Below, piece by piece: positions 53,325 through 64,000 of a stretch of DNA of 64,000 nt (within the stretch, counting starts at the first letter, position 1; every line of letters begins with the position of its first letter). A program made the position numbers and the translations under genes. The notes beneath the pieces were generated by a model that searched no databases, was not told the DNA's origin, and was given only the letters and a program-made list of their open reading frames with translations. This DNA is from Skeletonema tropicum (lineage: Eukaryota > Bacillariophyta > Thalassiosirophyceae > Thalassiosirales > Thalassiosiraceae): positions 1,488,001 to 1,552,000 of the forward strand of contig CM074142.1 of assembly GCA_037178625.1 (NCBI GenBank), read 5' to 3'.

Positions 53325-53551
53325 GGGGTGGTAGTGGAATTGCTCATGTGTCTATGAATTCAATCATTCATAAGTATGTTGAATATGACTTCACATGTTT
53401 AGGTCTTGATGTACTTTTGCTAATAATAAGCGAAGTCATTGGATGAAGTCGCTTATTATTAGCTAGCAGGTCTAGTTAAACTTCGAGACTACACACTCTT
53501 ACTACTAATTACATTCACCCTCCGTCGTCTACATACTTATACGATAAAAGT
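53325..53551. terminator. convergent 3' region with a hairpin
   Basis: Between two convergent genes. Contains an imperfect inverted repeat, CTAATAATAAGCGA ... TCGCTTATTATTAG at about 53418-53462, which could form a stem in the 3' end of either transcript. Its role in termination is a guess. Confidence 0.45.
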
Positions 53552-56328
53552 TTATCGAATAGTCAACCCTGTAAAGACATTCATTTTGGACTTCCATGAC
53601 ATCTTCGTCGCAGTTTTAACATTCTTTGCTCCCGACAGAAACGACTTGTACTCTTTGGGTGCCAAAAATGCCGTCTTCAGGTTGCACTCCAGCATACCAT
53701 ACTCTTGACCATTCCTCAAAATTGGCTTGGAAATATGCGTCTCCTGGACCTTGCCGGGTGGTCCACGCCCACTCAGATCTAAATCCGAAACCAATTCATT
53801 CAGATTGAGCGCCACAGTTCCAATGACATCATTTGAACTTGTCGCATCATAATCTACAACAGTTAACATTAGCATGGCTCCCTCTGCAAGCCCATTCTTC
53901 ATTCCTTTCCCATCCATTGTCAAGTGATAGTTCTCTTTCCACACGGGGTTCAGGGTCTTGTTAATGGTGGAAGATTTTGGCCACGTAAAATTCGAATAAA
54001 GCAATGCTTTGGGTGATGATACAAATTTCACATAGGGGTCAGACAATCCACCAATCAATTCATTATCCATAATGGGAAGATCTGTGCACTTCATATCTGA
54101 CACAAGGATCTGAATCTTTTTTTCGACTGGATCGCTTTCTGTTCCATCATGAGTTATTACAGAGTCGAATAAGCCTAGTTTGGATGACGGTCGACTTTTA
54201 TTCAATTTCACTGCAAAAGCTCCACGGATTGGCTTGTGATCTGATGTGATGAATTCGGGGCAAGGTTCATAGAGGAATGGGATGACGTTGTTTGTCAGTC
54301 CCTCGGCTGATTTCCACAGTATCCTGTCGGTGTAGCTGCAGTGAACAAAGGCAGAGAGAGTGCAATCACGTTAGAAGACAAACGATGCAAACACTAACGA
54401 AAGAGACAACTGACAAATTATTCAACTCTTGTCCTCTCTCACCTCGGTGTTCGCTTTTCATTGTACTGGTATCCCTCCCCCCTCGCAACCTTAAATGTAG
54501 GCGGCCAATGACAAGGCAAGGTTGAAAACCCAACAAGGCACTCCTTCTGTTTCAATGCTGATGCCAATTCATCCCCACCATTCAATGCCTTCCAGTCTTC
54601 CGCCTCTACTAGTGCCTTGGCTTGGTCAAAATGAGATCCATTGGCTGGTTCATCCTTCTTTTCACCAGCTGGTGGTCCTGCTGCTGCTGCTGCTTGTTGT
54701 TCATCTCCTCCTCCCAATCCAATAGTAGTTTTGATAGGTGAATCTACTCCCCCCACTTCATTCTTATTATTCAACTCCACCTCCACCTCCTCAACCTTCT
54801 CACAACTCCCACCACTCGTCCCCCTCTTCGGTGATCCAGGAGCTGTAATAGCACCACCCCCACCCTTGAACGACATCCTCTTCCTCAGGACCTTCTTCAC
54901 ACCACCCCCAATCCCCTTAGTCTTCTTCTCCTTCGCCTCATACTCTGAAAACTTGATCCTATAATTCAAATCCCCACACAAAAACATATGATGGGAAATA
55001 ATCGTTGCATCTTGCATATTGTAACATGGATCAGTCTTGGCTCCATTCAATATCTCGGCCAAGTTTTTATTCCGATTGGTGTAGTGGTTCATACCCTCAT
55101 GTGCTTCCAAATGACACGTCATGAATGACAATCGAGTCATATTCCCAAGTGTCAATGTCACAATAATCCCACCCTTATTGGCCATAATGGATCCAATACC
55201 AGTATTTTCAGCACCAATGTAGACATTGGATATGTCATTGGCAATGGATTGGTGGGCTAGAATGAAGAGACGCATTTCACCACGGAGGCATGATGTGACA
55301 GTTTCGTAGGATGGACAACGTGTTTTAATTAGGTTGTTGATTTGTTTGGTGTCGTAGGAAAGGACGTCTACGGTTAGTTGTTTGGTGGTGCTGTCTCTGT
55401 GTGTGTTTTGTGTGTGGTGGAATGTTGCGATATGAGTTGTTTAATATTATTGATGAGTAAATAATATGAAGAGTGTGTTTTAAAGACAGAGCACAACAAT
55501 CCACATATGAAATAATACTATCCACCGAAATCAAATCATCAACGATACAATTACTTATCAACGTGCACACTCACCGCCTATACGTTTTATTCGCCCCAAC
55601 ACCCCTCACCATTATCCCCACATTGGCAGCCTTCTTCGCTCCCTTCTTTAACGGATTGAATCCCTTTCCCTTTTTATGGTTGTTAGGATGATGATTGTTC
55701 GTAGTATCACAGTGCTCACTATTATTATTCGCATGGTGGCTACTAGGATGTGACGACGATGTAGGTGTAGCAGTAGTAGTAGCATCCTCCATCCGACTAC
55801 TACTGTCAATGGAAACATCCAATAATTCTTCCTTCTGATTCTGTTTTGGATTCTTCTTATTGACAAATGCAGCCTCCTGCATCCCCAATACAATAATGTC
55901 AAATTGCTTCTTCTTCCCAGTACTACTACTTTGAGTTGTTGTACTACGCTTTTTGAGTGATTCCACCACCTCGTCTTGATTTACATTGTTGTTATTGTTG
56001 GAATATGGACCGACTGAGTGGCGAATCTCATCTTGTGTCACTGGATAGCGAGTGTTGTGGAGTGGATCTTGGATTTGTCCATCGTTAGGTACCCATGCTG
56101 CGAAGGAGGCGGGGGTGGGTTCTGCGTTGCCCACTGAACATGATGTAGATTGATTTGTAGATTGATTAATGATAGAGGGGTTAGTGATGATACGGGATAT
56201 GCTGAAATTATACAATTATATTCAAACAATCTGAAAGATATTATGATAGAGTGTATCTTACCATTGGCACTGCACACGAGGACTGTGAGGTAGTCGTCGC
56301 TCGAAATATCTGGAGTGGAACTGCTCAT
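53552..56328 (-). CDS. inositol polyphosphate 5-phosphatase with C2 domain, 4 exons
   Basis: Exons: 56328-56262, 56133-55575, 55396-54443, 54335-53552. Introns are 128, 178 and 107 bp, all GT-AG, with phases 1, 2 and 2 that join cleanly to 787 aa. The phosphatase domain shows LTVLVCSANVGN near the start, FDIIVLGMQEA, ENTGIGSIMANKGGIIVTL, SFMTCHLEAHEG, MFLCGDLNYRI, FKVARGEGYQYNEKRTPSYTD completed across exon 3/4, RILWK and ITSDHKPIRG. These include the conserved catalytic segments of the IPPc family, which removes the 5-phosphate of phosphoinositides. A long Gly/Lys/Ala insert sits between GDLNYRI and the late motifs. The C-terminal ~190 residues form a C2 domain (KIQILVSDMKCTDLP, GLSDPYVKFV, NPVWKENYHLTM, LMLTVVDYDATSSNDVIGTV) that should bind membrane lipid or calcium. 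Confidence 0.93.
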
Positions 56329-56396
56329 CCTTTATTATGATGGACTTGCCGGCCGCCCGCCTTCACGACACAGTTATGGCAAGATCAGGATCAGGA

Positions 56397-56860
56397 TCAC
56401 CCACCAATAGAGGAAGTAGGGTGTGATGTGGGTACATAACAACACAAAGCTACTGCTTCTTGAACCCGGCCGGGTAGGGTAAGTAGGTCGTGGGTAGGTC
56501 GCGGTGGTGTTGTATCATTTGGATCGGATCCACAGCAGTTGTCCGCCGTACTACTTGCCCGTCCACAATATTTGTCCCACCCAGAAAAATCGGACACGAG
56601 CATGCCTGTTCTGGTAATCGCCCGTCCAAGATAATTGCCTACCCCCATAATCGAGCAGATACTCCCGCGGGCAACATCTGTATACACAGTATCTTGAACA
56701 TACAAAAGCCAGGAATATCGAGAATTGACACCCCCTTCATCATTTCTGGTAATCTCCAGAACTTGCCACCAACAGTCTGTTTTTTCGTCCAATGTGTTTC
56801 CCAAGACCAACTTTTTGTTTCCACACGTTGGAGCACCTTGCGGAGAATATGAGATGGAAA
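56397..56860 (-). CDS. putative exon or fragment, unrecognised
   Basis: An open frame without a convincing start codon reads IVSISYSPQGAPTCGNKKL, VLGNTLDEKTDCWWQVLEIT, SWLLYVQDTVYTDV, MLVSDFSGWDKYCGRAS and NCCGSDPNDT. The regular Cys/Trp spacing looks protein-like, more so than the competing frames, and may be an extracellular module. The frame is closed upstream by TAA near 56892, and no signal-peptide exon was found, so it may be a gene remnant. It lies immediately upstream of the 5-phosphatase start on the same strand. Confidence 0.3.
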
Positions 56861-57013
56861 CAATGAAGTCAGTGGATTGTTGTTTTTAATATCAGTACAC
56901 TTGCTGCACAATACTTGCTATTCATTGGATACATCACAGATAGAGATAGATATTCAGCAAAGCAAGCACCCAGGCCAGATACAGTATATCAACTATCATT
57001 TCATTCCAACACC

Positions 57014-58175
57014 ATGAAGTCAATCCTCCAACAAACAGCCCTAACCCTCCTCCTCCTTTTGGGCGGTACACACGCCGCAAACAACAACTTCGACTACACC
57101 GACTACATCAACTCCGAACCCTCCGAGGACGGCGCCATCCTCCTCCTAGGCGATTCCTGGGCAGCCATTGCCGGAGATTACGCCGCCAACATTTGCGGAT
57201 TGTCGAATAGTCGATATGTGACCAATGATGCTCAGAATGGATCGACGGCGAATCAGTGGGCGGAAAAGGAGAGTGCGGCGGATAGTGTGGCGAAGGCGGA
57301 GTATGATTATGAGTATGTTTGGCTCAGTCTTGGTGGGTGAGTAGTATCAAGTGCACAACTGTATTGTAGACTGTATGCTGTGTGTTTCGTTGGAACAATC
57401 AACTTGTCTTGACCCAATCATCATTTACATACACATTACGTATGCAACAACACTATGCTCACAATATACTTATTTATATATTGACTCCACTACACCACAT
57501 GCCGCGTCATACGCACACAGAAATGACTTTCTAGACAACAAATGCGACATCTCCATGGCCGACGAAGTAGCCGCCGACATCGTCACAGTCATCGGTCACA
57601 TTGTCGACAACTCACCCAACGAGGACATTAAAATCCTCTACTTTGGATACACCGTTCCCTCCACGGACATTTGTGGGAATGGACAGACCGCCCAATTGTT
57701 TGAGGAGCAGGGTTATGTCATCTTTGACGCTATCAAAGATAGTGCCTACGCCGACTATGTTACCACCTTTGACATTTCGGAAATGTTTGTCAAGTGGAAC
57801 ACCAACGGATTGTCCGACTCTTACTACTACTACGATAGTATCCACCTCAATCAAATGGGATATCTGCACCTCTTTTCAAGCTACAAGGTCCAACGATTCT
57901 TTGGATGTAGTGTCGCACAATCAGTTGAGGTGAAGGGGATTAGTGCCGTGGTGGAGGGGAAGGATAATCCAGCACATTTGGCGGGGAATGTGATTACGAC
58001 TTTGTTGGGGTTGGTGATGGGAATTGTTGGCTTGGTGTTGGCTGTGAACTTTGTCAAGAAGCAGATGGCAACGAGGAGTAGTAATGCTGCCAAGACGGAG
58101 TTGTTGGGACCTGATGAGAAGGCGGAGACTGGTGATTATGTGGTTGTGAATGAGGAAAAGGCAGTGATGGCGTAA
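57014..58175 (+). CDS. membrane-anchored SGNH/GDSL hydrolase, 2 exons
   Basis: Exon 1 57014-57336, intron 57337-57520 (184 bp, GTGAGT...ACACAG, phase 2), exon 2 57521-58175; 325 aa. A signal peptide (MKSILQQTALTLLLLLGGTH) is followed by the four SGNH blocks: LLGDSWA (Ser near 48), the Gly of QNGSTANQW, LSLGGNDF whose GxND is completed across the intron, and YYDSIHLNQMGY with the DxxH pair. The family hydrolyses esters or acyl/acetyl groups on lipids and glycans. Near the C-terminus a hydrophobic helix (NVITTLLGLVMGIVGLVLAV) and a short basic/acidic tail place the active domain outside the cell or in the lumen of a compartment. Single-copy here; substrate unknown. Confidence 0.88.
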
Positions 58176-58779
58176 ACAAGTTGTTGTTTTTTGTGGTTTG
58201 TTTCATTGCATTGCTTGACTGCTTGAGTGATTTATGTTTGTGAAAAAGAATCTCTTGGCGGAAGTAGGTGTATGGATTAGGGTGAATGAATGAAAGATGC
58301 CCAGCATTAAAAGTCAAGAGATTCATTTTTGAGTTATGTACCATACTAGTTCTGTTTTATATATATGTCGAAAGCTCTCCTTCTGCTCTATCGAATAGAA
58401 TCATTCTCATGAGGTCTATCCTGCTCGACACTATCCAAATTGAAGTCAATCATCAAATCCATTAACTTGACCCCTCCCCGTCAGATTGAGATGATTCGAC
58501 CAGCATTAGAATCCCATTGTTGCACTCTATCGATTGAGAGTAGTTGTAAGGTCAATTATGGATCTGCTGTTCTGGTACCGTAGATACGAAATACCTGTAA
58601 CCCACTTATCACTTTTCAGCATTATTTCAGCAACGAAGAGAATAATCTTGGTGCATGCATGACGGTAGTGGAGATCAATAACAAAGGATCAGCAGCTTTC
58701 TCAGATTATTATTATCTCACATTTTTTTAGTTGTTGTCGCTGCTGAGATTCTCCGCATTGTTTTCTGAGCGCAGCCACC
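58176..58779. other. intergenic, nothing recognised
   Basis: 3' flank of the SGNH gene and presumed promoter of the gene at 58780. No repeat or RNA gene seen. Confidence 0.4.
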
Positions 58780-61406
58780 ATGTCGTCGCCTTCTTCCAAT
58801 GCCGCCGTTGCCGATGTTGGCATCCTTGCTCAAAATCAATCCCGCGACGATGATGCCTCCTCTGGAAGTGAAGAACCAGAGTTTACTTCACGATTTGATG
58901 TATATGATTCCATTGAATATGGAACTGAATACTGTGGTAGTTTCTGCTACGCGGATATTGCCGATGGATCCACCACGTCGCCTGCGCTGCCTCCGATTAT
59001 CGGCCTGCGCATTAGCGGGGTGGGGAGTGTTCCTCTGCCCATTAGTGATCATCACGGGAATGAAATGAAGAAACGAGCTACAAGTGACGAAGAGGATAAC
59101 GACGGGGTGTATGAAATTGAGGCGAGCAAAATCAAGATACAAAATCCTCAATGGGATGATTCTTTTAGTAAGTTGCTTGAAACCGTAGCGTTCAAGCTGG
59201 GGGTCAATCCATCCTATCTAACGGCTGAGCTTGGTGGCCTGATTTATATGAAGAAGGGAGGATATATTGAGAGGTGCGATGATGATGACAATGATGACGA
59301 CGTATTGGGCTCCCTACTCATTCAGTTGCCGTCCAAATTTACTGGGGGGGAACTAACTATTCATGGCTACGTGGAGGAGGAGGAGTCATTCGAGTTCACG
59401 CTAGGTGCTGGTGAAGAAGCCGCCTACAGCTGTCACTTTGCTTGCCACTTTTCAGACTGTGAGTATGAAATGGCCAAACTCAAGTCGGGATCTCGTGTGC
59501 TCCTGCGATACTCGCTCCACTACAAACCGGTTGGTGCGAATGAGATTCCCACGGCAGGCCTAATACAAGAAAATACTTCACCCTTAGAGAGATCTTTGAA
59601 TGGTTTGCCTCACGATGATCGAATGGTATTGATTCCCTTGGAGAAAGAATATGATGGTCTTTCTCTCGTGAATTATGGCATCAAGGCACTCTCTCGCGCA
59701 CATCGCCAAAAGGCCGAAGCTCTAAAAGCTGCTGGAGCCGAGTGGGAGCTGCTCTTAGTCAATGCAAAGCTGGTGCAAAGTGTCGACTATTATAATGCCA
59801 GAAGTTTTACCTCGATAATGGAAGTATTTGATGAGTGTGGCAATCGTGTGACAAGCGATATGAGCTGGTTGAACAAGACTATCGACTTTCACTCCATCGA
59901 ACGTAATGAGGGTATGCTACTTCCTTTTGATAATGGCTATGAGTGCGTCTCGAACTGGGGTGCATGCAAGGCTACATGTTATGACTCTAGCAAAAAAACA
60001 TATCGATCTACGTTCTTGGTATCGTATGATCCAGCGTTTGAGATGGAGCTCAAATGTCTTGGTGGGACTGATCAGGTGGCGGAAGTCTGCAAGAAGATTG
60101 TCGAGATGCGAGATCATGGCCTCTTGGATCGGCTGCTGTCAGTGGTCGGATCGAAGAGGAAGAGCAAGTTTGATGTCAAAACATGTCAAATCTTGCTACA
60201 ATTTCTCATAAAGTCGAGGAAGAAGATCGCCAGCCGAGCTGAACTAGTGAACAAGATTATTGCCGGACTCTCCTCGTCTGTAGAGCCTGATGAGCTGCTT
60301 TATGATACAATCATCGATGCGGTGGAGAAGTTAGGTCACGACGGGCTAAGCAGCAACATTGAGGGTCTGTTGAACGACACTGAACGAAGGAAAAGTAAAG
60401 ATATTTCTTTCTTTCTGAAAAGGATGGAGTTTGCATTGAAATTGAACAAACGAACCAACGGTGAAGCTGGTCTAAATTATCTCGAGACCGCTATCAACGA
60501 TTTGTCTCGAGGTGCAAATCCGCATCGTCTGAACAGTGCTGCAGCAGTGAGCTCTCTGATGGACATGATTTCCACCTACAATAATATTGATTTGTCGAAT
60601 GTAGTGCAAGCATGCCTGGCTTTCTTCCATCGTGGTACTGACCCCAATCGCTTGGTACGTTGATGGACCGAGCGCACCTGTTGAGACATCTGATTGCTAC
60701 GAATAAGTTTGGCTCCCTTGAGTCATCTCTTGTAGAGTTTGCTGCAGATTTCGTTCAAAGTGTGAAGTCATTTACGTTAGATTCAAGAGACATTTCAGAA
60801 GAAATGTTGAAAGGGGAGAGAAAGGACATATTCATTCAAGCAACCGATTTTCTTATCGAGTATGGGACGCAAGGTGACTGGGATAAGTTTGGGAAGCACA
60901 TCCTCGAGAGGTTGGACCTATTCTCGGTATTCATTGATGCTGTCATGAGCGAGAGTGGTCAAGGATTGCTCCGGGATGTACTCAACAAGTGCCTTCTGCA
61001 GTATTCAATTACTGATATTGCTGAACAGCATCAGTATATGATTCGCAATTGGACTGTGAGGAAATCAGGCGAGCCAGATATTCTTCCAACTCCATCTATC
61101 CACATCCTCAAGGTATTGGAGATCATTCCAGGCGTTGTTGAAACGCTGGACAAGGATAAGCGACTACCTCTTCATTACGCAGCAGCTTCTGCTACTGCAT
61201 CTTACGAGGTGATAATTGACGTCTTCAAGGCGTACAAGCATGCTGCTTCAATTCGTGATCCTATGACTGGTCTGTTCCCATTTCAACTCGCCGCAAGCAA
61301 TAACAACGTGGAGGCGGCACATAGTTTACTTTTGGCCAATCCAAATCTTGTGTCTAGTGGCATCAATATCAATGATAGGAAGAGGAAGCGCAGCTCGAGT
61401 GCTTGA
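58780..61406 (+). CDS. 2OG-oxygenase-like protein with ankyrin tail, frame change at 60.66 kb
   Basis: The first frame (58780-60663, 627 aa) has a beta-helix region like that of 2OG-Fe(II) dioxygenases: GGLIYMKKGGYIERCDDD, LGSLLIQLPSKFTGGELTIH, CHFSDCEYEMAKLKSGSRVL, LRYSLHYK. In active relatives the first motif has HxD and the second an (E)HE; here they read RCD and CEYE, so both metal-binding His appear lost and the protein is probably a pseudo-oxygenase. A helical region follows. The second frame (to 61406) continues with MDRAHLLRHLIATNKFGSLE and ankyrin units (RLPLHYAAASATASYEVIID, FPFQLAASNNNVEAAHSLLL), ending in KRKRSS. The frames differ by one base. Either a 53-nt GTACGT...AAG intron (60655-60707) joins them in phase, or one base is missing from the gene or the sequence. 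Confidence 0.7.
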
Positions 61407-61702
61407 GCTTGAGTTGAAACCGCTGGTGTGTTGCCCAGAGGTGTTTATTGATGACTTGTCTATGTTGTACTAAGATTCTTTAGGCATGATTCCATACCTC
61501 TTCTATTCTTCGCCCCAGAGCACACTCTTCGCCTTCGCGTCTTCGTTCCTGTAGAAAACATTTGTGTCGTACCCACCCCTGCATAAACTCCACTGGTGAC
61601 TGAACAGCTTTGTTGGCCGATGATTACCAGCACACTGCCTGACGGCCACGATCCACGATCATACGTGTGTGGGGCTTTAGGTTATTTCTGTGCTACGGTA
61701 AA

Positions 61703-62190
61703 CTACGTATCACTGGTATTGCAAACAAGAAAAGAATCGTGGATACGCCTTCGCTTTTGGGGGGGCTGAGACGACTCTTGAGTCGACTGAGAGCTACTTC
61801 TTTGTGAAGTAGATCTGCCACCTGTACTGTATAATAAATATGAAATTTGGTCATCATTAAGTGACGACGCTGTTATCGGGCCATTGTTGCTCTCATAAAG
61901 TGCTTGAATGGCAGCTAGTCCTGCTGAGCCGTTTGCCTTACAAACCGTTCTCCCGAATATTTGTGTGTAGTAGGTGCTTGGATCTGGGCTTTTGTAGGAT
62001 CCCCCATAATGGTAGTTTCGTTGTTTCGATTTCCAAATTGAATCAGCTCGTTCTAAGATGTTTGATGGGGTTCTAGTGAATGCTTGGTGAGCCATGTTGG
62101 ATGCGTTTGGAAAGTTGGACTTGTCGATGTTGTGGAGTGTTTTGTAGTCGCTGGGTGGAGGAGTGCCGTATTCATTCGAGGTCCCTGCTG
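61703..62190 (-). pseudogene. 3' part of an unrecognised gene cut by a transposon
   Basis: From about 62190 downward the minus strand reads TSNEYGTPPPSDYKTLHNID, MAHQAFTRTPSNILERADSI, NYHYGGSYKSPDPSTYYTQI, GSAGLAAIQALYESNNGPIT and a Ser/Gln-rich end with PPQKRRR. The upstream codons of the frame (to 62302) derive from the terminal repeat of the transposon that begins at 62187, so the native 5' part must lie beyond the element, outside the window, or is lost. I do not recognise the family. The clean open frame suggests a recent interruption. Confidence 0.5.
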
Positions 62191-64000
62191 GTCGGCGCGC
62201 CTTTCGAGCATGCGTCGATGCGTCGACGATCGGATAGAAAAGCCGATATCGAACACAACAAGGGTTATTATGGATTTTTATAGGTATTTTTCTCCCCAAC
62301 ACCCAGCCAAATCTTGTTGCGTCGCAGAAAATCTGGCATTACTACGCCAATATTGGCCAATAATATGCCGATGCTTTAAGTTGAAAGACTAATAACTTTC
62401 TATTTATTGTTTGGAATGCATATTGGGTGTGTGGTGTTGGTGCTCCGTTCAATTGCGTCGATATTTGCTGTAATCACGCACAAACACTAAAAAAATCTTG
62501 AAAAAGTGCATCTGACATCATGATGAATCCGAAGGCAAACCATAGCATTATCGATCCCATACACCCTCCAGAAGACACTCCCTAACCCCATTTTTCACGC
62601 TGATTCCGATTATGTAAGCTGTAGCGTCTAATTCAAAGTGGATTTGGTGATAATTGCAGGTGACGCACACACACATGAAAATCTGCACATACCGGGCATG
62701 TCAAAAGATGCTCATGATTATGTAATTTAGACAACAGAATAGTAGTAGATCATTAATAACTCCATCTGTAAGCTATGATAATTGTTTAGCTTACTCAGAT
62801 GTATTAATTACACGCAACATCTATGCCATCATGGAGTTTTATGTCGATCATCCGGCCTCTCATCCATGAGACTTTGTAGGAAAGGCACTGATAACAGTTG
62901 TAACGTTGTCTCCAACCGCAGCAAAAGGCGCACAATAGATGGATGTTGATTTGATGAGGCGAAAGGTTCCCAGTTGCACATGGAGGAGACGTCATTATCA
63001 TGCCACAACACTCGTGTAGGCGTCTTCGGGTGGGCTTCTCATAACCCACAATCAGTAGTTTCCCAGGAAACCGAGAGAGTTGCAGTAGTCACTGTGGTAA
63101 GATGGAGCAGTCCACCTCAACAATCTTGATTATCATATAGTAGACAAGACAACTATGATCCATGGTGCGGTTTCAACATGTTTTGTGTCAGATATATACC
63201 CACTATTGATGGAGATAAATTGTGGAAATCTTTCTAAATTGACTTCATAGATTTGGTAGGTTGGATAGGCGTTGCATGAGACCCACACCCGGTTAATTAG
63301 CGCATATTCCGTCCATATATATAATATTGGTCGCCCCTACAACCTCACTTGCTGTTTCATGGACCGAAACGACGCCTTTATGCTACTGGCAACAGGTGCT
63401 CTGCGGCGGAGGGGATGAAAATCACCACCGCAATTGTGGCGGTCAAACGTCTCTTTTTGCTGAATATGGCGAGCCACCGATAAAACCATTGAATTCAGCG
63501 TCAAAAAATGGTTTTGAATGTACATTATTACTTCGGAATGTCGACATTTAGTTGTGTAATGAGGGTAGTAGGATGGGAGGCCGTCATGGTGCGCCTAAGG
63601 TTTTGGGTATTCGGCAGTCAAAATCCGAGATTCGGCAGTGATTCGGCAGTGGGGTGCAAAAAGTCCCACTTGACAGTCATTCCCATTTGAAGATGATCCC
63701 ATCTGATAGCCATTCCCAGTTGGAGATGCTGAGCCGAAAAATATTTTCTCCTACAGATAATCACACAATCATCCTTTTTATTGCAGTTTTGGATAGATCT
63801 ATTACGGTAGAGTATGTAGAAATTTTTAATTATGAAAAAACACCTAATATTGACCAAGATATAAGGAAAACAGCTGAGTGCCGACGAGTGCCCGGAGTGC
63901 CGAATGCCGAATATGGCCCCGAAAAACGGCAAATCCGGCAGTGACGAATACCCAAAACCTTATATAGGTGCGCCGGTGCGTCGAATGGCGCGCCGACTAG
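62187..64000. mobile_element. DNA transposon-like element, third diverged copy (partial at edge)
   Basis: Left end GGTCGGCGCGCCTTTCGAGC; right end AATGGCGCGCCGACTAG at the last bases of the window is its inverted counterpart. Interior is colinear with 32220-33695 and 42727-44203 but with many base changes and small indels, and with CGTCG in place of GCGGCG in the ends. It carries a nested MITE near its right end. The far flank, and so the target-site duplication, is outside the window. Confidence 0.75.
63599..63962. mobile_element. nested MITE
   Basis: Inverted ends AAGGTTTTGGGTATTCG and CGAATACCCAAAACCTT. The two sister copies of the host transposon have no such insert at this point (GTGCGGCTCTTTTTTGTG there). 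Near both ends are CGGCAGT phrases, direct on the left and once on the right; inside there is a ~30-bp imperfect repeat (GTCATTCCCATTTGAAGATG / GCCATTCCCAGTTGGAGATG). Confidence 0.7.

Noticed and set aside
53418..53462. Inverted repeat between convergent genes as a bacterial-type terminator
   Set aside because: This is a eukaryotic nuclear locus; the hairpin is noted, but no rho-independent mechanism is implied.

Overview
The window is nuclear DNA from a photosynthetic stramenopile, most likely a diatom. The pointers are short spliceosomal GT-AG introns (about 85-190 bp) in otherwise compact genes, a plastid-targeting presequence with an ATA-FAP cleavage site in the hydrolase at 12930-14388, Ser-Ala-Pro-Thr repeat proteins, and fusion proteins (adenylation-carrier-ankyrin, RING-ankyrin-2OG oxygenase, 7TM-TPR) of a kind seen in protist genomes. 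I cannot name the genus. No prokaryotic operons, rRNA, convincing tRNA or CRISPR array was seen.

Left part (1-28.1 kb), gene-rich: a decayed zinc-finger/transposase-like tail, an F-box/LRR-like protein, an unrecognised protein, an M50B-type zinc metallopeptidase (3 exons), a secreted Cys-rich protein, a protein-only RNase P, a SAPT-repeat secreted protein with one frameshift beside a decayed paralogue, a transposase-like relic, a plastid alpha/beta hydrolase (2 exons), a second small secreted Cys-rich protein (2 exons), a 7TM receptor-like protein with a TPR-like tail, a methyltransferase-like protein, and a convergent pair: an A-T (NRPS-like) enzyme with ankyrin repeats facing a RING-ankyrin-2OG oxygenase protein.

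Middle part (28.3-47.8 kb): a recent tandem array. A type II membrane glycosyltransferase of the GT32/Gly_transf_sug type occurs three times (GT1, GT2, GT3), separated by two near-identical copies of a TE-rich spacer X. The unit is about 6.38 kb. A 2,062-bp segment Y, present as two apparently identical head-to-tail copies, interrupts the second unit. Y holds the wreck of a tyrosine-recombinase (Crypton-like) gene and several perfect palindromes. Spacer X contains an element with GC-rich inverted termini, a foldback element and a TA-flanked MITE that ends exactly where the glycosyltransferase block starts.

Right part (47.8-64 kb): a MITE, reverse-transcriptase-like and zinc-tail relics, a long stretch without clear genes, a disordered protein, a four-exon inositol polyphosphate 5-phosphatase with a C2 domain, a membrane-anchored SGNH hydrolase (2 exons), a 2OG-oxygenase-like protein with ankyrin repeats that has lost its metal-binding histidines, and the 3' part of a gene cut by a third, diverged copy of the X transposon, which carries another nested MITE and runs to the window edge.
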